Shown one piece after another: positions 1 to 8,494 of a stretch of 64,000 nucleotides of DNA; within the stretch, counting starts at the first letter, position 1, and each line of letters opens with the position of its first letter. The stretch covers positions 1-64,000 of the forward strand of contig JAGIAK010000003.1 of assembly GCA_017744855.1 (NCBI GenBank), written 5' to 3'. The notes under the pieces are model-generated. The model was not told the DNA's origin. It did no database searches and worked only from the letters and a program-made list of their open reading frames with translations. A program made the translations under genes and the position numbers. The stretch is from Microbacterium sp. GTDB taxonomy: Bacteria; Actinomycetota; Actinomycetes; Actinomycetales; Microbacteriaceae.

Positions 1-1
1 C

Positions 2-535
2 TTCCGCGATCATTTCGGCGCTGTGCTCCTCACCGCGCTGCTCCAGTTCGCAGCATCCCTCCCGCTGGCGATCTATGCGGCCGTCGCCAGCACGCGCCTC
101 AACCACCTCGGCGTGCGTGCGCCGGGGCCGACCATCGGACTCGCGGGAGGCCTGCTCGCCTCGGGATCGATGGCGTTCTCCGCGCTCCTCACCTGGGCCC
201 TGACCCGGCCCGAGATCCTCGCGCATCCGCCTCTCATCCGCCTTCTCCACGATCTGGCTTTCATCACAGGAGGGCCGGGCTTCATCGTGCCGAGCGGTCT
301 GCTCATCGCGGGCATCGCCGTGCCAGGACTGCTCGCCCGGCTGCTGCCGCCGTGGCACGCGTGGGCGGGGCTCGTGATCGCGGGGCTCGCGATGATCGCC
401 ACGCTCACCGTCGCCGTGCCGGAGCTCTCGTTCCTCCTGCCGATCGTGCGCTTCCCCTCGCTCGTCTGGCTCGTGCTCGCCGCCTTCCTGCTGCCTCACC
501 ACCACGCGCGTCGCGCCGAGGGAGCACGGTCATGA
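2..535 (+). CDS. Integral membrane protein, 5' truncated by window edge
   Basis: The frame is open from base 2, and the first in-window start (GTG at 23) falls inside what looks like the first hydrophobic helix, so the true start probably lies left of the window. The visible part (about 177 residues) is almost wholly hydrophobic, with four to five predicted membrane helices separated by short Arg/His-containing loops, and a basic His/Arg-rich C-terminus. I do not recognise the family. Its stop overlaps the ATG of the next gene (532-535), so the two are probably co-translated. Confidence 0.7.
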   Translation, partial: FRDHFGAVLLTALLQFAASLPLAIYAAVASTRLNHLGVRAPGPTIGLAGGLLASGSMAFSALLTWALTRPEILAHPPLIRLLHDLAFITGGPGFIVPSGLLIAGIAVPGLLARLLPPWHAWAGLVIAGLAMIATLTVAVPELSFLLPIVRFPSLVWLVLAAFLLPHHHARRAEGARS

Positions 536-1362
536 ACGGGCCGGTCCTCGAGAAGCTCGTGCGGTTCCAGCGACCCGAGAAGGCGCTTCCCTATGCCGGC
601 GACATCGACGAGCGCACGGCCGCCGCGCTGTTCGGGACAGAGGTGGAGGAGTACCGCGCCGCGCTCGCCGCGCTCGACGAGCAGCGGGCGGATGCCGCGT
701 CACGCCTCGTGAAACGTCAGTCGGTGCAGGATGCTCTGGCGGCCCTGCCGTTCACGCGTGGCGACCGCATCGTGGCGATCGGGGAGAGCACCACCGCTGA
801 CCGGCTCTCCTGGTTCGAGCTCCTGCGCACGCTGGCGGAGGATGAGCGGCCCGACTTGGAGCTGCAGTTCGAGAACCTGGCGATCTCCGGGGCGTCGACC
901 ACACAGGTGCTCGCCGCCCTCCCCGCCATCCGACGTCGACCGGCCGAATGGGTGTTCTGCATGCTCGGCAGCAACGACGCGCAGAGGGTGGGTGGCTCCA
1001 CCGGTCTCCACCTCGTCAGCCGCGAGGAGACCCTGCGCAACCTCTCGGCGCTCCGTGCGCTCGCCGCGCCCGACGTGCGGACCCGCTGGGTCTGGATCAC
1101 GCCGACCCCTGTCGACGAGGCCGCGAGCGGGGCGTTCCCCTTCTTCCGCGCGGCGGGGATCAGCTGGGCGAACGACGACATCGCGGCGCTCGCCGCCGCG
1201 CTGGGCGCGCTGCCGGACGCCGTCGTCGAGAGCGCGCCGGCGGTGGCCGCGGCGCAGGCGGGAGGCGACGCCGCGTTCATCGACGACGGGGTGCATCCCA
1301 GCCTCCGCACGCACGAAGAACTCGCCGTTCGCGTGCTCGCCGCACTGGCCGTCGCTCCCTGA
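532..1362 (+). CDS. SGNH/GDSL-family hydrolase
   Basis: A 276-residue protein that fits the SGNH hydrolase (esterase/lipase) fold. Block I is seen as GEST (Gly-Glu-Ser-Thr in place of Gly-Asp-Ser) near residue 86. A Gly-x-Asn-Asp motif (GSND) follows in the middle, and Asp-x-x-His (DDGVHPS) lies near the C-terminus, together giving Ser, Gly, Asn and His of the SGNH set. The ATG at 532 is chosen because it overlaps the upstream stop by four bases, and the longer open frame upstream is Arg-rich shadow. There is no signal peptide, so it is probably cytoplasmic. The substrate is unknown. Transcription ends at the strong hairpin at 1421-1462. Confidence 0.75.
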   Translation: MNGPVLEKLVRFQRPEKALPYAGDIDERTAAALFGTEVEEYRAALAALDEQRADAASRLVKRQSVQDALAALPFTRGDRIVAIGESTTADRLSWFELLRTLAEDERPDLELQFENLAISGASTTQVLAALPAIRRRPAEWVFCMLGSNDAQRVGGSTGLHLVSREETLRNLSALRALAAPDVRTRWVWITPTPVDEAASGAFPFFRAAGISWANDDIAALAAALGALPDAVVESAPAVAAAQAGGDAAFIDDGVHPSLRTHEELAVRVLAALAVAP

Positions 1363-1370
1363 CGCCACGG

Positions 1371-1420
1371 GCGACGCCGCGGTGCGCGAGCGACGCCGCG
1401 GTGCGCGAGCGACGCCGCGA
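1371..1420. repeat. Short tandem repeat, 19-bp unit
   Basis: Two exact copies of a 19-bp unit (GCGACGCCGCGGTGCGCGA at 1371-1389 and 1390-1408) are followed by a 12-base partial third copy. The array sits between the stop of the SGNH gene and the terminator hairpin. Confidence 0.85.
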
Positions 1421-1462
1421 ACGAGAAGAGGACCCCCGCCGCGGCGAGGGTCCTCTTCTCGT
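1421..1462. terminator. Bidirectional hairpin terminator
   Basis: A perfect 15-bp inverted repeat (ACGAGAAGAGGACCC at 1421-1435 and its complement at 1448-1462) with a 12-nt loop lies between two convergent genes. The A/G-rich outer arm gives a T-rich 3' side, so it can serve both the SGNH gene and the leftward glycoside operon. Confidence 0.85.
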
Positions 1463-1482
1463 GTCGTGAGAGCCGACGGCGA

Positions 1483-2934
1483 TCAGACGATGGCGCGGAG
1501 CCGCTCGTCGAGCTCGGCGAGCGCCTCGGCGGAGAGCACGTCGGCCGCCATCCCTGCGACGGTCTCCAGGGAGAGTCCGCGGGCCATACCGATCATCGGG
1601 TGCGCGGCGATGCCGGGCGCGGCGTCGTCGAGCACGGCGCGGGAGCGGTCGTCGTCGAGCAGTGCGCCGACGAGGGAACCCGCGGAGAACAGCGTGTCGG
1701 GAGCGGTCTCGGCAGAGGCCTCGGGAGCGAACGACGCGGTGCCAGCGGGGATGTGCGCGGCTCCGGTCCTGGCTACCTCGCCGAGCCAGGCCAGGCTGGG
1801 CTTCGGACGGCGCTCGAAGGTCTCGCGGTCGACGGCGATGAGCCCGAACGTCGGGCCCCAGTGGCCCCACTCGTAATTGTCCAGCGCCGACCAGTGGAGA
1901 TAGCCGCGGACGTCGATCCCGTCCTCGACGGCGGCGGCGAGGTGCCGAAGCGCCTCGGTGGTGTACGCGATGCGGCGCTCGTCGTCGCCCGTCGCGATGC
2001 CGTTCTCGGTGACCAGCAGCGGCACGCCGGCGACCTCGTGCGCGTGGCGCAGCGCGATGCCGAGGGCGTCGGGCCGGTAGGCCCAGCCGGTGATGGTGTT
2101 GTCGGGATGCGGCGGATGCGGCACGGGACCCTGCGCGTTCACCGGCTGCGTGGTGTACGACTGCACGCCCACGAAGTCGTCGCCGCGCGAGGCCTCGAGG
2201 TACTGGTCCTCCCATGCCCAGTTGACCTTCTGGAACACCTCCTCGTTGCCCGGCGTCGGCGTGAAGGCCTGCTGCGCGACCGTCCAGCCGACCTTGGCGC
2301 TCGTGCGCTCGCGCAGCACCTCGACCGCGATCCGGTGCGCCTCCACGAGGCGGGCGCCCAACTGCACATCGGGCGTGAGGGGCCCGTCATGTGCGAGCGT
2401 GAGCCCCTGACCGAGGTCGTCGCGCGAGATGTCGCCGCCCAGGAACATCTGCATGAGCGCCACCATGTTGGGCTCGTTGATGGTGCACACCCAGGAGACG
2501 CCGTCGAGGATGCTCGACACGCGCTCGATGTAGAGGCGCCAGCGCTCCAGCGCGTCGTCTCCCGTCCACCCGCCGGCCTCGGCGAACCAGTGCGGAGAGG
2601 TGAAGTGGTGCAGCGTCACGACCGGCTCGAGCCCGAGGTTGCGCGCGGTGTCGATCATGCGGCGGTAGTGGGCCAGCTCCGCGTTCGACCACCGCCCCTT
2701 CTCCGGCTCGATGCGCGCCCACTCGATCCCGAACCGGTAGGCGTTCAAGCCGGCGTCGGCGAGCAGCCGCATGTCCTCGGGGTAGCGGTGGTAGCTGTCG
2801 TCGGCGTCGCCGGAGTACTCGGTCATGATGCCGGAGCCCTCCAGGCGCCAGATGTCGCTGGAGGTGTTGTTGCCCTCCACCTGGTGGGCGGAGGTGGAAG
2901 CTCCCCAGAGGAAGCCGTCGGGAACCCGTGTCAT
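1483..2934 (-). CDS. GH1 beta-glucosidase (family 1 glycoside hydrolase)
   Basis: A 483-residue GH1 enzyme that hydrolyses beta-glucosides or related beta-glycosides, probably in the cytoplasm since no signal peptide is seen. The acid/base Glu is in TINEPN (Glu154) and the nucleophile in VTENG (Glu310). The N-terminal FLWGASTSAHQVEG motif is typical. The start is ATG 2934, preceded by AAGGAGA. The GH1 barrel ends near residue 390. A roughly 90-residue tail, Ala/Leu-rich and predicted helical, follows and is not part of the usual GH1 fold. It is the last gene of the leftward operon with GH3, GH20 and MFS genes (68 bp after the GH3 stop). It probably acts on short oligosaccharides brought in by the importer. 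Confidence 0.92.
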   Translation of the reverse strand: MTRVPDGFLWGASTSAHQVEGNNTSSDIWRLEGSGIMTEYSGDADDSYHRYPEDMRLLADAGLNAYRFGIEWARIEPEKGRWSNAELAHYRRMIDTARNLGLEPVVTLHHFTSPHWFAEAGGWTGDDALERWRLYIERVSSILDGVSWVCTINEPNMVALMQMFLGGDISRDDLGQGLTLAHDGPLTPDVQLGARLVEAHRIAVEVLRERTSAKVGWTVAQQAFTPTPGNEEVFQKVNWAWEDQYLEASRGDDFVGVQSYTTQPVNAQGPVPHPPHPDNTITGWAYRPDALGIALRHAHEVAGVPLLVTENGIATGDDERRIAYTTEALRHLAAAVEDGIDVRGYLHWSALDNYEWGHWGPTFGLIAVDRETFERRPKPSLAWLGEVARTGAAHIPAGTASFAPEASAETAPDTLFSAGSLVGALLDDDRSRAVLDDAAPGIAAHPMIGMARGLSLETVAGMAADVLSAEALAELDERLRAIV

Positions 2935-3002
2935 GTCATCTTCTCCTTCAGTCGTGTGCGTCGTGTCAGTCGTGTGAGGTGGTGTGCGGTCGTGCGTCGT
3001 GG

Positions 3003-5426
3003 TCAGTCGATCGTGACGAGGAGCTCGTCGCCGAGCGCGTCGATGCCCGCGCCGATGCGCACCGCGTAGCGGCCCGGCTCGGCGACCCAGGCGTGCTCCT
3101 CGACCGACCAGTGCTGGAAGGCGCGCGGGGCGATGTCGATGGCGATCGGCGTGCGGATGCCGGCATCCGCACGCACGAGGGCGAAGCCCGCGAGCCAGAG
3201 CGCCGGACGCTCGACGTCGGACGGGTCGACGCGCGAGACGAAGGCCTGCACGACCTGCTTGCCTGCGCGGTCGCCGACGTTCGTCACCGTCGCCGACACC
3301 CGCGTCGCCTCGCCGTTGCGCGAGATCGTCGCGTCGCCGATCTCCCAGCGGGTGTAGCCCAGACCGGAACCGAACGCGGCGACGGGGGCGGGGCCGCCCT
3401 CCCGCTTCGCCCAGGCGCGGTAGCCGATGTGCAGCCCCTCGTCGTAGGTCAGCACGCCGTCGACCGGGGTCGTGTTCCACACGGGCACGTCGTCCTGTGA
3501 GGCCGCCCACGTCGTCGTCAGTCTTCCGCCCGGCTCGACGGCCCCGGTGATCACGTCGGCGAGGGCGTTCCCGAACTCCTGTCCGGGGAACCAGCTGAGC
3601 AGCACGGCCGACACCTCGTCGATCCAGGGCATGAGCACGGGCGCACCGGAGTTCACGACGACGATCGTGCGGTCGTTGACCGCGGCGATCCGCCGCACCA
3701 GGTCGTCCTGCCCATCGGGGAGCGACAGCGAGGGCCGGTCGAAGCCCTCCGACTCGATGGCCTCGCCTGTCCCGACCACGACGATCGCGACGTCGGCCTC
3801 CCGCGCGGCATCCACCGCCTGCTGCAGCTCGACCTCGGGGTCGCCGAACGTGGGCTCGGTGCCGAGGGTGATCACCGCGAAGGGGAACCCACCGGGGAGG
3901 AACGGCACGAGGTCGAGCTCGATCCGCACCTGCTGGCCGGCCTCGAGATCGAGCTCGACCGAGCGGACGGGCGGATGCATGACGCCCGAGACGATGTCGG
4001 CGGTCGCCATCGCGATCTCGCCGTCGAGCACGGTCTCACCGTCGATGCGCAGCACGACGGAGCCCAGCCCCGAGACGCCGATCCGCTGCGGCCCCGACTC
4101 GTCGGCGGTGTAGACGGTGCGGAACTCGATCCGCGACGACCCCGCCAGCTCCGGCGAGAAGATCCAGCCGAACAGGCCGGAGGGGAAGGTCTCGCTCGCG
4201 AAGGCCTCGCCGGACGCGTCGATGTACCGGACCAGGGCGCCGTCGCCGCCGTCCGGAGACGTCAGCGCGGTGCGGCGGAACGGCCGCAGCTCCGAGGTCG
4301 GGGGCAGTGCGGGGGCGTAGACCGCGCCGGGGTACGCGGCGGAGATGCCCTCCCACGGGGCGTGCTCGACCGCGGGGAACACCGTCGCCGAGCCGCCGCC
4401 CTGGCCGCGGCCGTGTCTGGCGTGCTGGCCGATGACGGCCACCGTCGGCGAACCCGTGAGCGGGAGCGCGCCGTCGTTGCGGATGAGCACCATGCCGTCG
4501 GCCGCCGCCTCGCGCAGCAGTGCAGCCGTGTCGGCATCCGACCACGCCGGCACCTCCTTCGCCGCGGGGGCTCCATCGAGAGCGCCGATCCGCGAGGCGA
4601 GGCGCAGCAGGCGCTCGACCTTCTCGTCGACGGCGGACTCCGGCACCTCTCCGTCGCGCACGGCGGCGATCAGCGCCTGGCCCCACGGTCCGTCGGGGCC
4701 GGGCATCACCATGTCCTGACCCGCGTTGGCGCTGGCGACGGTGTCCTTGACGCCGTTCCAGTCCGACACCACGACGCCGTCGAAGCCCCACTCGCTCTTC
4801 AGCGGCGTGCGGAGCAGATCGTTCGAGGCCGCGTGGGCGCCGTTGACCTTGTTGTACGACGACATGATCATCCATGCGCCGGCCTCGACCGCGCGCTCGA
4901 ACGGAGCGAGGTACAGCTCGCGCAGCGTGCGCTCGTCGACGCGCACGTCGACGCTGTCACGGTCGGTCTCGCTGTCGTTCGCGACGAAGTGCTTGGGGGT
5001 CGCCGCGACGCCCTCCGCCTGCAGCGCCTCGATGTAGGCCGCGGCCATCTCTCCGGTCAGCCAGGGGTCCTCGCTGTAGGCCTCGAAGTGGCGCCCGCCC
5101 GCGGGCGAGCGGTGCAGGTTGATGGTCGGGCCGAGCACGACGCCGACGCCCTTGCGCCTCGCCTCCGCGGCGATGAGCGCACCGAGGCGGCGCACCCTGT
5201 CGAGGTCCCAGCTCGCGGCGATCGCCGTCGCCGACGGCAGGCTCGCCGACGGATCGCGGTCGTCCATCGCGGGGCCGCGCACCCCGGTGGGGCCGTCGGA
5301 GACCAGGATCGTGCGCAGCCCGACGGCGGGCTCGGCGGCGAACGTCCACGTGGACGCGCCGGTGAGCAGCGTCACCTTCTGTTCGAGCGTGAGCCGCGTG
5401 ACGAGTTCGGTGAGGTCCTGGGACAC
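3003..5426 (-). CDS. GH3 beta-glucosidase with PA14 insert
   Basis: An 807-residue GH3 enzyme that cleaves non-reducing-end beta-glycosides. The N-terminal (beta/alpha)8 domain carries the KHF motif (145-147) and the nucleophile Asp222 in SDWNG. A PA14-like beta domain interrupts the second alpha/beta domain around residues 380-530, and a fibronectin-III-like domain closes the protein (about 710-790). This order is typical of bacterial beta-glucosidases of the BglB type. The start is GTG 5426 with AAGGAA upstream. There is no signal peptide, so it is likely intracellular. Second to last in the operon, 42 bp after GH20. GH3 members vary between glucosidase, xylosidase and other activities, so the sugar is not fixed by sequence alone. 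Confidence 0.92.
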   Translation of the reverse strand: MSQDLTELVTRLTLEQKVTLLTGASTWTFAAEPAVGLRTILVSDGPTGVRGPAMDDRDPSASLPSATAIAASWDLDRVRRLGALIAAEARRKGVGVVLGPTINLHRSPAGGRHFEAYSEDPWLTGEMAAAYIEALQAEGVAATPKHFVANDSETDRDSVDVRVDERTLRELYLAPFERAVEAGAWMIMSSYNKVNGAHAASNDLLRTPLKSEWGFDGVVVSDWNGVKDTVASANAGQDMVMPGPDGPWGQALIAAVRDGEVPESAVDEKVERLLRLASRIGALDGAPAAKEVPAWSDADTAALLREAAADGMVLIRNDGALPLTGSPTVAVIGQHARHGRGQGGGSATVFPAVEHAPWEGISAAYPGAVYAPALPPTSELRPFRRTALTSPDGGDGALVRYIDASGEAFASETFPSGLFGWIFSPELAGSSRIEFRTVYTADESGPQRIGVSGLGSVVLRIDGETVLDGEIAMATADIVSGVMHPPVRSVELDLEAGQQVRIELDLVPFLPGGFPFAVITLGTEPTFGDPEVELQQAVDAAREADVAIVVVGTGEAIESEGFDRPSLSLPDGQDDLVRRIAAVNDRTIVVVNSGAPVLMPWIDEVSAVLLSWFPGQEFGNALADVITGAVEPGGRLTTTWAASQDDVPVWNTTPVDGVLTYDEGLHIGYRAWAKREGGPAPVAAFGSGLGYTRWEIGDATISRNGEATRVSATVTNVGDRAGKQVVQAFVSRVDPSDVERPALWLAGFALVRADAGIRTPIAIDIAPRAFQHWSVEEHAWVAEPGRYAVRIGAGIDALGDELLVTID

Positions 5427-5468
5427 GGTGTTCCTTCTTTCGTGGGGGCTTTCGGGGCGTTCGTGGGG

Positions 5469-7115
5469 TCAGCGCCAGTCGACGGACGGTGCGGGGAAGT
5501 AGGTGAGGCCGTCACGCCGCCAGACGGGGGACTGGGCGGCGAGACGGGTGCGCAGGCCCTCCCAGTCGCGGGCGGGACCGGCGTTCCAGGCGCGCTCGGC
5601 GAGCACGGGGAGCCGCGGCAGCAGGAGGAAGGTCAGGTCGTCGAAGCTCTGCACCGTCTCGCACCAGATGGCCGCCTCGAACCCGATGACGTCGAGGTCG
5701 GTCTCGGCGTCGAGACCGGGGATCGGAGCCGTCGCGAACCGTTCGACGGTCGCGGCCGGGTACCCGGGCATGCCGACCCGCGCGCGTCGAGCCTCCGCCT
5801 CCGGATCGGGCGACGACTCCGCGTACGGGGTGTCGAGGTAGGCGAGGTCGGTGCGCGACATGATCACCCGCGCGCGCTGCGCGATGAGGCGCCGCGGGTC
5901 GTCCGCGGCCTCGGCGAAGGTCGTGGCGAAGAGCTCGATCAGCTGCGGCGGGAGCATCTGGAGCAGCGGATGCTCGGGATCGGACGGCAGCGCGTTCTCG
6001 CCGATCCACAGTTGCACGAGCGGACCGTCGGCATCGCTGCCCGGATCAGCCCGGGAGGTCTCCTGCCAGCCGACGGGTTCCTTGCCGTGGGCTCGCACGA
6101 TCTCCCTTGCCCGCTTCACGAACGCCGTGTGGAGCTCCGGAGGCATCCCGAACGCCTCGTCGCCGCCGATGTGCAGGAACGGGCCGGGCGTGAGGGCGGC
6201 GATCGCCCCGATCACGTCGTCCACGAACGCCCAGACCTCGTCCTTCTCGGGGTCGAGATACTGCGGAGTGAAACCGTCGGCGGCCATCCGCGCCACGGCC
6301 TCCATCGGGTCGGCGTACACGGGCTGCGCGACACCGCTGCGGCACAGCTCGGGGTAGGCGGAGATCGCGGTGCCGCTGTGCCCGGGCATGTCGATCTCCG
6401 GGATCACGGTGATGTGCCGCTCCGCCGCGTAGGCGATGATCGATCGGTACTCGTCGGTCGTGAAGAACCTCGAGCCATCGGGGGTGAGCGCCGGGCGCGT
6501 GGGGATCTCGACGCGCCACCCCTGGTCGTCGGTCAGGTGGAGGTGCAGCACGTTCATCCGGTAGCGGGCGAGCAGGTCGATCACCGTCCGCACCTCCTCG
6601 ACGGCGAACGCGTGCCTGACCACGTCGAACGACAGACCGCGCCAGGCGAGCTCGGGCCCATCGGCGAGGGCGAGAGTGGGGATGCTGATTCCCTCGGCGC
6701 CGGGCTCGGCTTGCTCGGCGAGCGCCGTCAGCACGGTGACGGCGTGGTGCAGGCCGGCGGGGGCTGAGCCGATGAGCCGGATGCGCTGCTCGTCGACGTC
6801 GATCGCGAACCGTTCCCCATCGAGCGGAGCGCCGGAGGGGGAGACGCCCCGTGCCGCGGGCACTCCGGTCAGTGCGGCATCCGCACCATCCAGCGCGAGC
6901 CGGACGCCCGCTCCGCTGCCCGGTGGCAGGTCGGCGGCCACCTCTGGGGCGGCGAGGCGGATGCCGGTGCCGGCCGCTATGCGTTCCACGAGGAGGCGGC
7001 CGAGCGGGAGGAGCGCCGGGTCGTCGACCGTGACGGCGGTGCCGGCGCGGAGGAGGAACGCGCCGCCGCGTCCGTGCGCGGACAGAGGAGCGGGCAGGAG
7101 GAGATCTGCGGCCAT
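5469..7115 (-). CDS. GH20 beta-N-acetylhexosaminidase
   Basis: A 548-residue GH20 enzyme that removes terminal beta-linked GlcNAc or GalNAc. An N-terminal alpha/beta GH20b-type domain (about 1-145) precedes the catalytic barrel. The barrel shows LTDDQGW (195-201), PEIDMPGH (239-246) and the catalytic pair Asp319-Glu320 in HIGGDE; the Asp orients the substrate acetamido group and the Glu is the general acid. Start ATG 7115 with AAAGGA upstream. No signal peptide. Its place beside GH1 and GH3 and an importer suggests intracellular trimming of mixed glucose/GlcNAc oligosaccharides; that is inference. Confidence 0.92.
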   Translation of the reverse strand: MAADLLLPAPLSAHGRGGAFLLRAGTAVTVDDPALLPLGRLLVERIAAGTGIRLAAPEVAADLPPGSGAGVRLALDGADAALTGVPAARGVSPSGAPLDGERFAIDVDEQRIRLIGSAPAGLHHAVTVLTALAEQAEPGAEGISIPTLALADGPELAWRGLSFDVVRHAFAVEEVRTVIDLLARYRMNVLHLHLTDDQGWRVEIPTRPALTPDGSRFFTTDEYRSIIAYAAERHITVIPEIDMPGHSGTAISAYPELCRSGVAQPVYADPMEAVARMAADGFTPQYLDPEKDEVWAFVDDVIGAIAALTPGPFLHIGGDEAFGMPPELHTAFVKRAREIVRAHGKEPVGWQETSRADPGSDADGPLVQLWIGENALPSDPEHPLLQMLPPQLIELFATTFAEAADDPRRLIAQRARVIMSRTDLAYLDTPYAESSPDPEAEARRARVGMPGYPAATVERFATAPIPGLDAETDLDVIGFEAAIWCETVQSFDDLTFLLLPRLPVLAERAWNAGPARDWEGLRTRLAAQSPVWRRDGLTYFPAPSVDWR

Positions 7116-7135
7116 GGGGCGGTCCTTTCGGGCGT

Positions 7136-8398
7136 TCAGCGGACGCTGCGGATCGGGAGGACGGCGAGGGCGCCGAGGAGGCCGATGGCGCCGACGACGA
7201 GGAACAGCGGTCCGTATCCGATCGACATCACGAGGAAGCCGGCGGCCGCGGGTGCGAGGGTCCCCGGAAGCGTGGCCGCCAGGTTCAGCACGCCGAGATC
7301 CTTGCCGTAGGCCTCAGGGTCGGGGAGCACCGACGCCATCAGCGCCTGGTCGACCGCCACGAACGCGCCGAAGCCGATGGTCACGACGACCGCCTGCACG
7401 ATCAGCCCGAGGGTGGTCGGCACGAAGAAGGGGAGGCTGGCGCCGACGGCGATGATCACGCCGGCCACCAGCACGAGGGGCTTGCGCCGACCGATGCGAT
7501 CCGACAGCGGGCCCGAGACCGCCGTCGCGACAAGGAGTCCAGGCAGGGCGATGAGGCCGAGCAGCGGCACCAGGGCGGTGGCCTCCTTGAGCGTCATCCC
7601 GATGTAGTCCTGGGCGATGTAGAGGCTGTAGGTCGAGGTCATGTAGTAGCCGCCGAACAGCAGGATCCGGCCGGTGAATCCCCAGAAGAAGTCGGGGTGC
7701 CGCACCGGGTTCACCCAGAACGCCGAGAAGAACGCGCCGATCGAGAACGGGCGTCGCGGCGCGCCGCGGTTGTCGGCGCCGGGCACCAGGGCGACGAAGA
7801 GCAGGATGAGCACGACGACCAGGCCTGTGATCGCGGCATAGCCGACGGGGATGCTCTCGGCGAAGAGCGATCCGAGGATCGGGCCGAGCACCGCGCCGAA
7901 CAGGGCGCCGAGGCCGACGAAGGTGGAGTACCGCCCGCGGAACCGCTCGGGGACGCGGTCGGGCAGCAGGGCGGAGAACGGTCCCTGCCAGGCGTTGAAG
8001 CCGAACTGCACGAGCATCACGCATGCGATGAGAGCCGCGAGGTTCGGGGAGAGCCCGGCGGTGAGGAGGGCGACCGCTCCGATGGCCGCCCCGATCAGCA
8101 TCCACGGATGACGCGCGCCCCACCGGCTGCGGGTCCGGTCGGAGAGCACGCCGAAGATCGGCTGCGCCAGCATCGCCGCGATCGCGGAGAGGGAGTTGAT
8201 GAGCGCGAGGTTCTCCACCTTGGTGCTCGCGTCGAACTGCTGCACCTGGATCGCCATGAAGAACGCGACGGCTCCGTAGGCGATCGGCGCCGCCGACGCG
8301 GCGAACGGAGCGAAGCTGAACAGGCGGCGCAGCTCGCGCGGCACCTTGCGGTCTGCGTGATCGGGTGAGGTCTGCAGGGAGGGGGTATCGATGGACAT
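7136..8398 (-). CDS. MFS transporter, probable oligosaccharide/glycoside importer
   Basis: A 420-residue major-facilitator protein with about 12 membrane helices. Loop motifs such as GVLSDRTRSRWGARHP after helix 2 resemble the sugar-type (GPH/SLC45-like) branch more than drug exporters. It is the first gene of the leftward operon and 20 bp before the GH20 gene, so it most likely imports the glycoside later cut by the three hydrolases. Start ATG 8398 with GAGGAG upstream. It is divergent from the tandem TetR regulator, whose candidate operator overlaps its promoter (8452-8483). Confidence 0.85.
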   Translation of the reverse strand: MSIDTPSLQTSPDHADRKVPRELRRLFSFAPFAASAAPIAYGAVAFFMAIQVQQFDASTKVENLALINSLSAIAAMLAQPIFGVLSDRTRSRWGARHPWMLIGAAIGAVALLTAGLSPNLAALIACVMLVQFGFNAWQGPFSALLPDRVPERFRGRYSTFVGLGALFGAVLGPILGSLFAESIPVGYAAITGLVVVLILLFVALVPGADNRGAPRRPFSIGAFFSAFWVNPVRHPDFFWGFTGRILLFGGYYMTSTYSLYIAQDYIGMTLKEATALVPLLGLIALPGLLVATAVSGPLSDRIGRRKPLVLVAGVIIAVGASLPFFVPTTLGLIVQAVVVTIGFGAFVAVDQALMASVLPDPEAYGKDLGVLNLAATLPGTLAPAAAGFLVMSIGYGPLFLVVGAIGLLGALAVLPIRSVR

Positions 8399-8433
8399 CG
8401 TCGTCTCCTCGAGAGGGGGGTCGGGTCTCGCGA

Positions 8434-8483
8434 TTGACCATCGCGGGTGTGACCACCATAGTGGTAACTATTGAGGTCTGCAA
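8434..8483. promoter_or_regulatory. Divergent promoters sharing one palindromic operator
   Basis: A near-perfect palindrome ACCACCATAGTGGT (8452-8465, 12 of 14 positions symmetric) sits where both promoters place their -10 boxes. Leftward: TTGCAG (8483-8478), 17-bp spacer, TATGGT (8460-8455) for the glycoside operon. Rightward: TTGACC (8434-8439), 17-bp spacer, CATAGT (8457-8462) for the TetR gene. A bound repressor would block both, so autoregulation plus operon control by the adjacent regulator is likely. Confidence 0.65.
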
Positions 8484-8494
8484 GACTGGAGAAG

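Noticed and set aside
3975-6767. Long plus-strand open frame opposite GH3 and GH20
   Set aside because: No recognisable domain; the composition is that of a complementary-strand shadow of the glycosidase genes.
8471-8494. TTG start for the tandem TetR gene
   Set aside because: ATG 8495 has a good ribosome-binding site and the TTG would place the start inside the promoter region.
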